In this document: positions 53,993 to 63,337 of the stretch, piece after piece | Layout: the number at the start of each line of letters is the position of its first letter | How positions within the stretch are numbered: position 1 is the stretch's first letter | Origin: Rhizobium sp. CG5 | Lineage (GTDB): Bacteria; Pseudomonadota; Alphaproteobacteria; Rhizobiales; Rhizobiaceae | Assembly: GCF_023701945.1 (NCBI RefSeq) | Contig: NZ_JABAEF010000004.1 | Coordinates: 248,001 to 312,000, forward strand | Direction of reading: 5' to 3' | DNA length: 64,000 bases | Notes under the pieces: generated by a model | What the model was told of the DNA's origin: nothing | The model's database searches: none | Seen by the model: only the letters and a program-made list of their open reading frames with translations | Position numbers and translations under genes: made by a program

Positions 53993-55078
53993 ATGTCCGA
54001 TCTGGATCAATTGAAGACGGCGCTCCTCGCCGACATTACGGCAGCCGCGGATGAAGCCGGCATCGAAGCGGTCCGCCTCGCCGCCCTCGGCAAGAAGGGT
54101 TCGGTCTCCGAACTCCTGAAGACGCTCGGCTCGATGAGCGCCGAAGAGCGCCAGACCCGCGGTGCCGCCATCAACGCCCTGAAGACCGAGATCACCGAGG
54201 TGATTACGGCGCGCAAGGCCGATCTCAAGGATGCCGCGATCACCGCGCGCCTGAAGGCCGAGACGCTGGATGTCAGCCTGCCGGTCCGCTCCTCGCCGGC
54301 CGAGCGTGGCCGCATCCATCCGATCAGCCAGATCGTCGACGAGATCACCGCCATCTTCGCCGACATGGGCTTCTCGATCGCCGAAGGTCCTGACATCGAG
54401 ACCGACTACTACAATTTCACCGCGCTGAATTTCCCGGAGGGCCATCCCGCCCGCGAAATGCACGACACGTTCTTCCTCGCGCCCGACGCAAACGGCGAGC
54501 GCAAGGTGCTGCGCACCCACACCTCGCCGGTGCAGGTGCGCACTATGGAAGCGCAGAAGCCGCCGATCCGCATCGTCATTCCCGGCAAGACCTATCGCCA
54601 GGACAGTGACGCCACCCATTCGCCGATGTTCCACCAGGTCGAAGGCCTTGTCATCGACAAGACGGCCAATGTCGGCCATCTGCGCTGGATCCTGGAAGAG
54701 TTCTGCAAGGCCTTCTTCGAGGTCGACAATGTCGTGATGCGCTTCCGCCCGTCCTTCTTCCCCTTCACCGAGCCGAGCTTCGAGGTCGACATCCAGTGCG
54801 ATCGCTCGTCAGGCCCGATCGTCAAGTTCGGCGAAGGCACCGACTGGATGGAAATCCTCGGCTGCGGCATGGTCCACCCGAACGTGTTGCGCGCCGGCGG
54901 CCTCGACCCCGACGAATACCAGGGCTTTGCCTGGGGCATGGGCCTCGACCGCATCGCCATGCTGAAATACGGCATGCCGGACTTGCGCGATTTCTTCAAC
55001 GCCGATGTCCGCTGGATGAGCCACTACGGTTTCCGTCCGCTCGACATGCCGACACTGTTCGGAGGCCTGAGCGCCTGA
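53993..55078 (+). CDS. pheS: Phenylalanyl-tRNA synthetase alpha subunit
   Basis: 361 aa class II synthetase catalytic subunit. Motif 2 region ([35 protein letters not shown]) and motif 3 ([20 protein letters not shown]) are present. With PheT it charges tRNA-Phe. Start at MSDLDQLK, with GGAAAGACG upstream. In most relatives pheT follows directly; here a 1.7 kb cassette separates them. Confidence 0.97.
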   Translation: MSDLDQLKTALLADITAAADEAGIEAVRLAALGKKGSVSELLKTLGSMSAEERQTRGAAINALKTEITEVITARKADLKDAAITARLKAETLDVSLPVRSSPAERGRIHPISQIVDEITAIFADMGFSIAEGPDIETDYYNFTALNFPEGHPAREMHDTFFLAPDANGERKVLRTHTSPVQVRTMEAQKPPIRIVIPGKTYRQDSDATHSPMFHQVEGLVIDKTANVGHLRWILEEFCKAFFEVDNVVMRFRPSFFPFTEPSFEVDIQCDRSSGPIVKFGEGTDWMEILGCGMVHPNVLRAGGLDPDEYQGFAWGMGLDRIAMLKYGMPDLRDFFNADVRWMSHYGFRPLDMPTLFGGLSA

Positions 55079-55083
55079 TTTAT

Positions 55084-55095
55084 TTGTGGCCACAA
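55084..55095. promoter_or_regulatory. Palindromic operator of the brnTA module
   Basis: Perfect 12-base palindrome TTGTGGCCACAA, 20 bases before the brnT ATG, followed by an AT-rich TTAAATATG that could be a -10 region. BrnA-type antitoxins bind their own promoter, so this is the likely operator. Confidence 0.55.
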
Positions 55096-55114
55096 TTAAA
55101 TATGTGTGGTAGAG

Positions 55115-55405
55115 ATGGATCTGGAATGGGACGAGGAGAAAAGGCAGAGGACCCTGCGGGAGCGCGGGCTGGATTTTGCCGATGCGGTCCGGTTTGACAT
55201 GGACGCTTCGTTCACCCGCATCGATGACCGTAACGACTACGGAGAAAGACGCTTCATCAGCTTGGGTCCATTGGATGGCCGGCTCCATGTTCTATGTTGG
55301 ACCCAAAGGGGCGATCGGCTGCGGATTATTTCTTTGAGGAAAGCAAATGACCGAGAACAAAAAGCGTTTGCAGCATCCTTCGGACCACCTCCTGCCTCTG
55401 ACTGA
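55115..55405 (+). CDS. brnT: BrnT-family toxin (RelE-fold ribonuclease)
   Basis: 96 aa. LEWDEEKRQRTLRERGLDFA, then VRFDMDASFTRIDDRNDYGE, RRFISLGPLDGRLHVLCWTQ and RIISLRKANDREQKAF are the BrnT signature. The family cleaves RNA and arrests growth when free of BrnA. ATG 55115 is preferred over GTG 55106 because the family begins at MxxEWDE. It overlaps brnA by 59 bases. It opens a cassette inside pheS-pheT. Confidence 0.9.
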   Translation: MDLEWDEEKRQRTLRERGLDFADAVRFDMDASFTRIDDRNDYGERRFISLGPLDGRLHVLCWTQRGDRLRIISLRKANDREQKAFAASFGPPPASD

Positions 55406-55664
55406 TGCGGAGGGCGAGGTCCGCGAGATGACTGAGGAAGACTTCAGCCATTTTCGTCCGACGCGAGACGTCGTGCCTGATGGGCTGGCGGCCTGGGAAA
55501 AAGCCAGAGGCCAGCGCGGCCCGCAGAAAGCGCCGGTCAAGGAGCGTGTCGGGCTGAGGCTGAACCAGGAAGTGGTCGAGCATTTTCGCAAGACCGGTCC
55601 CGGCTGGCAGAGCCGGATCAATGATGTGCTGGCGGACTATGTGAAGGCGAGTGGGATCGAGTAG
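55347..55664 (+). CDS. brnA: BrnA-family antitoxin
   Basis: 105 aa. MTEEDFSHFRPTRDVVPDGL in the N-half and the ribbon-helix-helix-like C-terminus KERVGLRLNQEVVEHFRKTG, PGWQSRINDVLADYVK are typical. It neutralises BrnT and represses the module. The gene begins within the end of brnT. Confidence 0.9.
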   Translation: MTENKKRLQHPSDHLLPLTDAEGEVREMTEEDFSHFRPTRDVVPDGLAAWEKARGQRGPQKAPVKERVGLRLNQEVVEHFRKTGPGWQSRINDVLADYVKASGIE

Positions 55665-55666
55665 CG

Positions 55667-55903
55667 ATGCCAACCTTGCTTGTCTGGCATGGTTACAAGT
55701 TCAGGTTCTATGCGCTCGATCGCGACGAGCCAGCGCATGTGCACGTGGTGAAGGATGGCAAGTCGCTGAAGGTCTGGCTGCAGGCGGTGGCTGTTGCGAG
55801 GAACGTTGGATACAATGATCGAGAGATCGAGCGCTTGCTGGCGGTGATTGCGGAACACCGAAACGAATGGATTGAGGCGTGGAATGACTTCTTTGGAGTT
55901 TGA
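55667..55903 (+). CDS. DUF4160 protein
   Basis: 78 aa. Family hallmark HVHV within EPAHVHVVKDGKSLKVWLQA, preceded by GYKFRFYALDRD. DUF4160 genes are commonly paired with DUF2442, as here, in a toxin-antitoxin-like arrangement; function is unproven. It begins two bases after the brnA stop and overlaps the next gene. Confidence 0.85.
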   Translation: MPTLLVWHGYKFRFYALDRDEPAHVHVVKDGKSLKVWLQAVAVARNVGYNDREIERLLAVIAEHRNEWIEAWNDFFGV

Positions 55904-56159
55904 AACCGAAGAGATGCGGCCCGTAAAGGCGTGGTGCACGCAAGACGAAGTGCATGTCATGCTTGCGGACGGCCGCACTATTTCCGCCCCGCTCTGGTGG
56001 TATCCGTTTCTGCGCGGTCTCGACAAGGACGCACTCAACGATATCGACCTCATGTATGAGGGCATCTGGTGGTCGCGGGTTGACGAGGGCATTTCGGTCA
56101 AGAGCATGTTCTTGGGGTTGAAGATGCCGGGTGCGCAGGCGCCGGAGAAGGCGGCTTAA
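55884..56159 (+). CDS. DUF2442 protein
   Basis: 91 aa. VMLADGRTISAPLWWYPFLR is the DUF2442 signature, with IWWSRVDEGISVKSMFLG following. It is translationally overlapped with the DUF4160 gene; the pair looks like a candidate two-gene module of unknown activity. ATG 55884 has GAGGCGTGGA upstream. Confidence 0.85.
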   Translation: MTSLEFETEEMRPVKAWCTQDEVHVMLADGRTISAPLWWYPFLRGLDKDALNDIDLMYEGIWWSRVDEGISVKSMFLGLKMPGAQAPEKAA

Positions 56160-56162
56160 TCA

Positions 56163-56792
56163 ATGACGACATCACCAGCCTTTTACTTCGTCACTGACAT
56201 TGAAACAGATGGCCCCGACCCGGCACAGCATTCGATGCTGAGTTTCGCAACCGTTGTGCTGCGAGACGACGGTGCTCTTTGTGGTGAGTTTGAGGGTGTT
56301 CTGAAGCCGAGACCTGATCGGGTTGCAGATGAACGGACCATGAAATGGTGGTCTGGTCAGCCAGAGGCCTGGTCTGCCGCCACTACCAATCCGCAAGAAC
56401 CTGAAATCGTGATGAGCCGATATGCGGACTGGGTTGAGGCCTATTCCGGCATTAGGGCTTTCGCCGCTCGGCCGCTTATGTTCGATGGCGTCTGGATCGA
56501 TACCTACCTGCGCGCCTTTGCAGGCTGTTTTGTGCTGGATGTCGGCTACTGGGGACGATGCATTTTCAATGCAAGTCCGCTTGATATAGGCACCTACACA
56601 TCTGGTGTTTTCGGTAGAACAAGTCCGCATGATGCCGGTGTTAATGTGCCGGCGGATTGGCTTGGTCACCAACCACACACGCATCGGGCCATAGATGATG
56701 CGCGCGGCTATGCATTCCTTCTGGCAAAACTCTTCGAGGTTGCTCGGAGCCTGCCGGAAAACCCAGTTGATTTTACAAGGGTAAAAAAATGA
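56163..56792 (+). CDS. DEDDh-type 3'-5' exonuclease (RNase T/DnaQ-like)
   Basis: 209 aa. Exo [11 protein letters not shown] (Asp and Glu about residues 12 and 14), a middle acidic site [18 protein letters not shown] (about 103-120) and Exo [22 protein letters not shown] (His and Asp about 177-182) match the DEDDh nuclease fold. By eye its base composition is more A+T-rich than the flanking pheS and pheT, suggesting foreign origin. It begins three bases after DUF2442 and its stop overlaps the pheT start (ATGA), so pheT translation is coupled to it. Confidence 0.82.
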   Translation: MTTSPAFYFVTDIETDGPDPAQHSMLSFATVVLRDDGALCGEFEGVLKPRPDRVADERTMKWWSGQPEAWSAATTNPQEPEIVMSRYADWVEAYSGIRAFAARPLMFDGVWIDTYLRAFAGCFVLDVGYWGRCIFNASPLDIGTYTSGVFGRTSPHDAGVNVPADWLGHQPHTHRAIDDARGYAFLLAKLFEVARSLPENPVDFTRVKK

Positions 56793-59212
56793 AATTCACA
56801 CTCTCCTGGCTCAAGGATCACCTTGATACCGACGCCACGCTCGACGAGATCTGCATGCGGCTGACCGCGATCGGCCTTGAGGTCGAGCATGTCGATGACA
56901 AGGCGGCCTATAAGCCTTTCGTGATCGCCAAGGTGCTCTCCGCCGAAAAGCATCCGGAGGCGGATCGCCTCAAGGTTCTGATGGTCGATGCCGGTGACGG
57001 CAAGCCGGTGCAGATCGTCTGCGGCGCGCCCAATGCCCGTGCCGGTCTGGTCGGGGCGCTTGCCCGTCCGGGCACCTATGTGCCGGGCATCGACGTGACG
57101 CTCGCGGTCGGCAAGATCCGCGGTGTCGAAAGCCATGGCATGATGTGCTCGGAAAAAGAGCTCGACATGTCGGACAATCACGACGGCATCATCGACCTGC
57201 CCGCCGATGCGCCGGTCGGCACGAGCTTCGCGTCCTATGCCGGCCTTGACGATCCCGTCATCGAGATCAACCTGACGCCCAATCGCCCGGACTGCACCTC
57301 GATCTACGGCATCGCCCGCGATCTGGCCGCCTCCGGCCTAGGCCGGTTGAAAGTCGCGAAGGCGCCGTCCTTCAAGGTCGAAGGCGATACGTCGGTCACG
57401 GTCAAGATCGTGCTGGACGACGAAAAGCTCTGCCCGGGCTTTGCCTATCGCCTGGTGCGCGGCGTCAAGAACGGTCCGAGCCCGAAATGGATGCAGGCTC
57501 GGCTGCTCGCCATCGGCCTTCGGCCGATTTCGGCGCTGGTCGACGTCACCAATTACATGACCTTCGACCAGGGCCGGCCGATGCATGTCTTCGACGCCAA
57601 CAAGGTCAAGGGCGATCTGGTGGTGCGGCGCGCGCAGGACGGCGAGACCATTCTGGCGCTCGACAGCCGCACCTACACGCTGAACCCGGCCAATGTCGTC
57701 ATTGCCGACGATAACGGCGTGGAATCGATCGGCGGCATCATGGGCGGCGAGCATTCCGGCTGTGACGAGACCACCACCGACGTGCTGATCGAATCCGCAC
57801 TCTGGGATCCGATCAACATCGCCAAGACGGGCCGCAGCCACGGCATTATCACCGATGCGCGCTATCGCTTCGAGCGCGGTGTCGATCCGGAATATATGAT
57901 GCCGGGCCTGGAGCGCACCACCGAGCTGGTGCTGGAGATGTGCGGCGGCACGGCGGCGGAAGCGAAAGTCGTCGGCTACGAAGGCTATGAGCCGAAGGTC
58001 GTCGACTTCCCCTTTTCAGAAGTCAAGCGCCTGACCGGCCTGACCGTTTCCAACGAGGAGAGCCGTCAGATCCTGACCGGCCTCGGCTTCGGTGTCAGCG
58101 GCGACGGGGAACGCGTCTCGGTCTCGGTGCCGTCCTGGCGCCCGGATGTGGACGGCAAGGCCGACCTGGTGGAAGAGGTCATGCGCATTCACGGCGTTGA
58201 CCATATCAAGCCGGAACCGCTGGCCGCCATGGGCACGGTCAATGGCAAGATCCTGACGACGCTGCAGATCCGCACGCGCAGCGCCAAGCGAGCGCTCGCC
58301 AGCCGCGGCATGCTGGAAGCTGTCACCTGGTCCTTTATTTCTGAGCCGCATGCAAAACTGTTCGGCGGCGGCAAGCCCGAGCTGAAGCTCGCCAATCCGA
58401 TTGCCGCCGATATGTCCGACATGCGTCCGTCGCTGCTGCCCGGCCTGCTGACGGCCGCCCAGCGCAATGCCGACCGCGGCTTTGGCGATGTGGCGATCTT
58501 CGAAGTGTCCGGCACCTATGAGAGCGACAGGCCGGAAGGCCAGCGTCGCGTTGCCGGCGGCATCCGCCGTGGCACGGCCTCGATCAACGGTGCCGGCCGC
58601 CTGTGGTCCAATGCCACCAAGGGCGGCGGCAAGCCGGTCGATGTCTATGACGCCAAGGCCGATGCGCTGGCCGTTCTCGAAGCCTGCGGACTGCCGATGG
58701 CCAATGTGCAGGTCGAACAGGGCGGGCCTGCCTGGTATCACCCCGGCCGCTCCGGCACGATCAAGATGGGTCCGAAGGTCGTGCTTGGCACGTTCGGTGA
58801 ATTCCATCCGAAAACCCTCGAAACGCTGGATGTGAGCGGTGTGCTGTGCGGCTTCGAGATCTATCTCGATGCGATGCAGGAGCCGAAGAAGAAGGCAACC
58901 CGCACCAAGCCGGCGCTGGAGCTTTCGCCGTTCCAGATGGTCAAGCGCGATTTCGCCTTCGTCGTCGACAAGACGGTCGAGGCAGGCAGCCTCATCAAGG
59001 CGGCCACCACCGCCGACCGCAAGCTGGTGACCGGCGTCAACGTCTTCGACATTTTCGAAGGCCCCTCCGTCGGCGAAGGCAAGAAATCGGTGGCGATCGA
59101 GGTGCTGATCCAGCCCGCCGACAAGACGCTGACCGACGAGGATTTCGACATTCTGACCAAGAAGATCGTCGGCAATGTCGAAAAGTCCACGGGCGGCAGT
59201 CTGCGCGCCTGA
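56789..59212 (+). CDS. pheT: Phenylalanyl-tRNA synthetase beta subunit
   Basis: 807 aa. The N-terminal OB-fold/EMAP domain ([20 protein letters not shown]), B3/B4 editing region, B5 and the C-terminal ferredoxin-like anticodon-binding domain (about 710-805) are in order. The start ATG overlaps the stop of the exonuclease gene rather than following pheS, an unusual arrangement that makes expression of an essential gene depend on readthrough of the cassette or on its own promoter. Confidence 0.97.
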   Translation: MKFTLSWLKDHLDTDATLDEICMRLTAIGLEVEHVDDKAAYKPFVIAKVLSAEKHPEADRLKVLMVDAGDGKPVQIVCGAPNARAGLVGALARPGTYVPGIDVTLAVGKIRGVESHGMMCSEKELDMSDNHDGIIDLPADAPVGTSFASYAGLDDPVIEINLTPNRPDCTSIYGIARDLAASGLGRLKVAKAPSFKVEGDTSVTVKIVLDDEKLCPGFAYRLVRGVKNGPSPKWMQARLLAIGLRPISALVDVTNYMTFDQGRPMHVFDANKVKGDLVVRRAQDGETILALDSRTYTLNPANVVIADDNGVESIGGIMGGEHSGCDETTTDVLIESALWDPINIAKTGRSHGIITDARYRFERGVDPEYMMPGLERTTELVLEMCGGTAAEAKVVGYEGYEPKVVDFPFSEVKRLTGLTVSNEESRQILTGLGFGVSGDGERVSVSVPSWRPDVDGKADLVEEVMRIHGVDHIKPEPLAAMGTVNGKILTTLQIRTRSAKRALASRGMLEAVTWSFISEPHAKLFGGGKPELKLANPIAADMSDMRPSLLPGLLTAAQRNADRGFGDVAIFEVSGTYESDRPEGQRRVAGGIRRGTASINGAGRLWSNATKGGGKPVDVYDAKADALAVLEACGLPMANVQVEQGGPAWYHPGRSGTIKMGPKVVLGTFGEFHPKTLETLDVSGVLCGFEIYLDAMQEPKKKATRTKPALELSPFQMVKRDFAFVVDKTVEAGSLIKAATTADRKLVTGVNVFDIFEGPSVGEGKKSVAIEVLIQPADKTLTDEDFDILTKKIVGNVEKSTGGSLRA

Positions 59213-59226
59213 CCGGAGAAAACACG

Positions 59227-59256
59227 ACGAGAGCGGCACAAGCGCCGCTCTCGTTT
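59227..59256 (+). terminator. Rho-independent terminator after pheT
   Basis: Stem ACGAGAGCGGC / GCCGCTCTCGT with a six-base loop and a short TTT, 14 bases past the pheT stop. Confidence 0.8.
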
Positions 59257-59375
59257 GGCCCAAATTGCGACGATCGCCGGTCAACAGAGATTTAATCAAT
59301 AGTGAATAGGCTGCGCCGACATCCCGATGGCCAAAAGCTTTTCAACTCGATTTTTCTCAGGCGGGCGATATTTTC

Positions 59376-60836
59376 ATGATCGGTTCTGTGGACGCGAACA
59401 TTTTCGAACTCGCACCAATTGCGATGTGGATCGAGGACTTCAGCGGCGTCAAAGCCCAGTTCGAGGCCTGGCGTGCCGACGGTGTGATCGATATCCGCAC
59501 CTTCCTGAAGCAGGATTTGACCCGCGTCGCCCAGTGCTCCTCGAAAATCCGCATTCTCCAGGTCAATCGGCGGACGCTGGACCTGTTCGAGGCGTCCGAT
59601 CTCGATCACCTGACCGGCAACCTGGGCCGGATTTTCCGCGATGACATGCTGGAAACCCACATCAACGAGTTGGCGGCGCTGTGGGACGGCAAGACGGAAT
59701 TTGCCGGTACGGCCGTGAATTATACCCTGTCGGGTCGCAGGCTCGACATCCAGCTGCGCGGCTCCGTCCTGCCCGGTTATGAACAGACATTGGCACAATT
59801 GCTGATCACCACCGAGGACGTTACGGCCCGGGAAGATGCCAGGCGCGCCGAGCTGGAAAACCGGCGCTACGCAGAAGGCGTTTTCATGCATTCGCCGATC
59901 TCGCTGTGGATTGAGGATTTCAGCGGAATTCACGCGCTTCTCGATGATGTCCGCTCGCGCGGCATCGTCGACTTCCGCGTGTTCACCGACGTGCATCCCG
60001 AATTTGTCCGGCAGTGCATGTCGGAAATCAGGGTGCTCGATGTCAACCAGGCGACGCTCGACCTGTTTTGCGCACCCGATCGCCAGACGCTGCTGCTCCG
60101 CCAGGGCGAGGTCTTCCGCGACGAGATGGAAAAGCCGTTCCGCGAGCAGTTGAACGACCTCTGGGAAAACCGCCTCTATCACAGCCGCGAGGTGGTGAAT
60201 TACGCGCTCGACGGCAGCGTGCGGCATATCCTGCTCAACTTCGCGGTCTTCCCCGGCCACGAACACGATTGGTCACGGGTCCAGGTGTCGCTGACTGATA
60301 TCACCGCCCGCAAGAAGGCCGAGGCCTATCTCGAATATCTCGGCAAGCACGATATCCTGACCAAGCTCCACAACCGCGCCTTCTTTACCGATGAGCTCAA
60401 CCGGCTGGAGCGCAAGTCGCTGCGACCGGTTTCGGCCATCGTCATCGACTTGAATGGTCTGAAAGAGGCCAACGACCAGCGCGGCCACGATGCCGGCGAT
60501 GCGCTTCTTCGGCGCTTCGGCGAAGTGCTCAACAGCGTCGTCAAGGCGCCCCACCATGCGACGCGCATCGGTGGCGACGAGTTCGCGGTTCTGATGCCCG
60601 GCGCGGACCGGCAGGCCGCGCAAGGCATGGTTGATACCATCAACGAGATCCTGAAGATCAACAACCAGTTCTATTCCGATGCCCTTCTCAGCGTCTCGAT
60701 CGGTATGGCCACAAGCGAGCCGGGCGAGAGCATGGAAGCTTTAATGAAGCGCGCCGACGACCTGATGTACGAAAACAAGCGCTCGCATTATGCCAGCAAA
60801 CACATTGCCCTGGAGGCACGGCGCGCCAAAGGCTGA
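59376..60836 (+). CDS. Diguanylate cyclase with tandem PAS-like domains
   Basis: 486 aa, no membrane helices. Two homologous sensor modules repeat the wording MWIEDFSGVKAQFEAWRADG (about residues 17-36) and LWIEDFSGIHALLDDVRSRG (about 178-197), each about 140 aa. A GGDEF domain follows (about 325-480) with intact active site RIGGDEFAVLMPG, so it can make c-di-GMP; no RxxD inhibitory site is obvious five residues upstream. No EAL domain is present. It has a weak ribosome-binding site and stands alone. Confidence 0.9.
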   Translation: MIGSVDANIFELAPIAMWIEDFSGVKAQFEAWRADGVIDIRTFLKQDLTRVAQCSSKIRILQVNRRTLDLFEASDLDHLTGNLGRIFRDDMLETHINELAALWDGKTEFAGTAVNYTLSGRRLDIQLRGSVLPGYEQTLAQLLITTEDVTAREDARRAELENRRYAEGVFMHSPISLWIEDFSGIHALLDDVRSRGIVDFRVFTDVHPEFVRQCMSEIRVLDVNQATLDLFCAPDRQTLLLRQGEVFRDEMEKPFREQLNDLWENRLYHSREVVNYALDGSVRHILLNFAVFPGHEHDWSRVQVSLTDITARKKAEAYLEYLGKHDILTKLHNRAFFTDELNRLERKSLRPVSAIVIDLNGLKEANDQRGHDAGDALLRRFGEVLNSVVKAPHHATRIGGDEFAVLMPGADRQAAQGMVDTINEILKINNQFYSDALLSVSIGMATSEPGESMEALMKRADDLMYENKRSHYASKHIALEARRAKG

Positions 60837-60854
60837 GGTCGGATCAGCCTGGTA

Positions 60855-61856
<1,002 letters not shown>

Positions 61857-61968
61857 GAAATCATACCTCTCATTATCGATCGCCACTTGCCACTATTGAT
61901 AGGCCGCGGCGATGAGGGCAAGATAGCGCGGCAGGAGTTCGTCGATAATAGGTGCAACCGGTCTTGGC

Positions 61969-61989
61969 TTGTTCTATCAGATAGAACAA
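61969..61989. promoter_or_regulatory. Operator overlapping the LysR start
   Basis: Perfect inverted repeat TTGTTCTATC-A-GATAGAACAA, containing the LysR motif T-N11-A. It runs into the A of the LysR start codon, so binding would block both transcription and ribosome access. It may also serve the divergent aldo/keto reductase gene. Confidence 0.6.
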
Positions 61990-62879
61990 TGAACCGGATT
62001 CAACTTTCGCAGCTCGCCGTTCTGGCCGCCGTTGCCGAGGGCCGCAGCTTTCGCAAGGCCGCCGAGGAACTGGGCATAGCCCCGTCCGCCGTCAGCCATG
62101 CCGTGACCTCGCTGGAGACCAGCCTCGGCGTGCGGCTGCTGGCCCGCACCACGCGCAGCGTCGCGCCGACCGAGGAAGGCCGGCGCCTGCTCGATGCCCT
62201 GTCGCCGGCGCTCGCCGATATCGACGATGCACTGGCAGCCCTTGCCGAAAGCCGGGATCATCCGGCCGGCGCCTTGCGGATTACTCTGCCAAGGCTCGCC
62301 GTCGAGCATCTGATCGCACCAAGGCTCGGCGATTTTCTCACTCTCTATCCGGACATCGAGCTGGAATTGGTCGCCAACGACAGCTTCGACGATATCGTCG
62401 CGCAGGGCTTCGATGCCGGTCTGCGGCTGGGCGAGCACCTGGAGGCCGACATGATTGCGGTCAAGGCGAGCGGTCCCTGGCGCGGCGCGGTGGTGGCCGC
62501 ACCCGGCTATTTCGAGCAACGCCCGCGCCCCGTCCATCCGCGCGAACTGATCGGTCACCGTTGCATTCGCCGGCGCTTTTCAAGCGGCCGGATCTACCGC
62601 TGGGAATTCGAGAAGGACGGCAAGGCGCTGGTGGTCGATGTCGGCGGGCCGCTGGTGCTGTCCGACGATCGGCTGATCCTGGCAGCCACCCTGAACGGCG
62701 CCGGCCTCGCCTATCTGTTCGATCAGCGGATCGCAGACGAGCTGGAGACCGGACGCCTGGTTCGGGTGCTAGACGACTGGTGCGCACCCTTCGACGGCTT
62801 CCATATCTACTACCCGTCACGCCGCCAGATGCGCCCGGCACTGCGGGCCTTTGTGGATTTCTTCCGTTATCGGGGCTGA
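61989..62879 (+). CDS. LysR-family transcriptional regulator
   Basis: 296 aa. HTH (LSQLAVLAAVAEGRSFRKAA, EELGIAPSAVSHAVTSLETS) and effector domain (about 90-290). Its promoter region holds a perfect palindrome ending at the start codon, an unusually close operator. No ribosome-binding site is visible before the ATG, so translation may be leaderless. Probably controls the divergent aldo/keto reductase. Confidence 0.9.
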   Translation: MNRIQLSQLAVLAAVAEGRSFRKAAEELGIAPSAVSHAVTSLETSLGVRLLARTTRSVAPTEEGRRLLDALSPALADIDDALAALAESRDHPAGALRITLPRLAVEHLIAPRLGDFLTLYPDIELELVANDSFDDIVAQGFDAGLRLGEHLEADMIAVKASGPWRGAVVAAPGYFEQRPRPVHPRELIGHRCIRRRFSSGRIYRWEFEKDGKALVVDVGGPLVLSDDRLILAATLNGAGLAYLFDQRIADELETGRLVRVLDDWCAPFDGFHIYYPSRRQMRPALRAFVDFFRYRG

Positions 62880-62883
62880 TCCG

Positions 62884-63330
62884 TCAGGCGAGTGCCACCC
62901 GATAGCGCACATATCCGTCAGCCGGCGTGTAGCGGTCGTAGAGTTTGCGGGCGGTGGCATTGTCGTGGTTGGTGTGCCAGTAGAGCCGTGTCCAGCCTTT
63001 TGCCTTGCCAAGCGCGATGAGGTCGTCGATCAACGCCCGGCCGACGCCCTGGCCGCGGAAGCGCGCGTCGAGATAGAGGTCTTCCAGATAGCAGTCCGGC
63101 GTGATCTCCCAGGTGGAATCGTGCCAGTGGTGGATGGCAAAGCCGGCCATCTCGCCATCGACAAAGGCCAGCCGCATGGCGACGCGCGACTGCGGGTCGA
63201 GAATGCGCGACCAGGTATGGGCGGTAATATGCTCGGCCAGATCCACCTTGTAGAAGGCGAGATAACCGGCCCAGAGGTGACGCCAGTCGGCCTCGTCGCC
63301 GGGCAGGGGGTCGCGAATGTCCAGGGTCAT
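62884..63330 (-). CDS. GNAT-family N-acetyltransferase
   Basis: 148 aa. Acetyl-CoA motif A YLDARFRGQGVGRALIDDLI (about residues 86-105), preceded by CYLEDLY, and the late HTNHDNATARKLYDRY motif. GAGGA lies before the ATG at 63330; a longer frame begins at 63354. Acceptor unknown. It is convergent with the LysR gene and eight bases from the partial aldo/keto reductase. Confidence 0.9.
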   Translation of the reverse strand: MTLDIRDPLPGDEADWRHLWAGYLAFYKVDLAEHITAHTWSRILDPQSRVAMRLAFVDGEMAGFAIHHWHDSTWEITPDCYLEDLYLDARFRGQGVGRALIDDLIALGKAKGWTRLYWHTNHDNATARKLYDRYTPADGYVRYRVALA

Positions 63331-63337
63331 GCTATCC

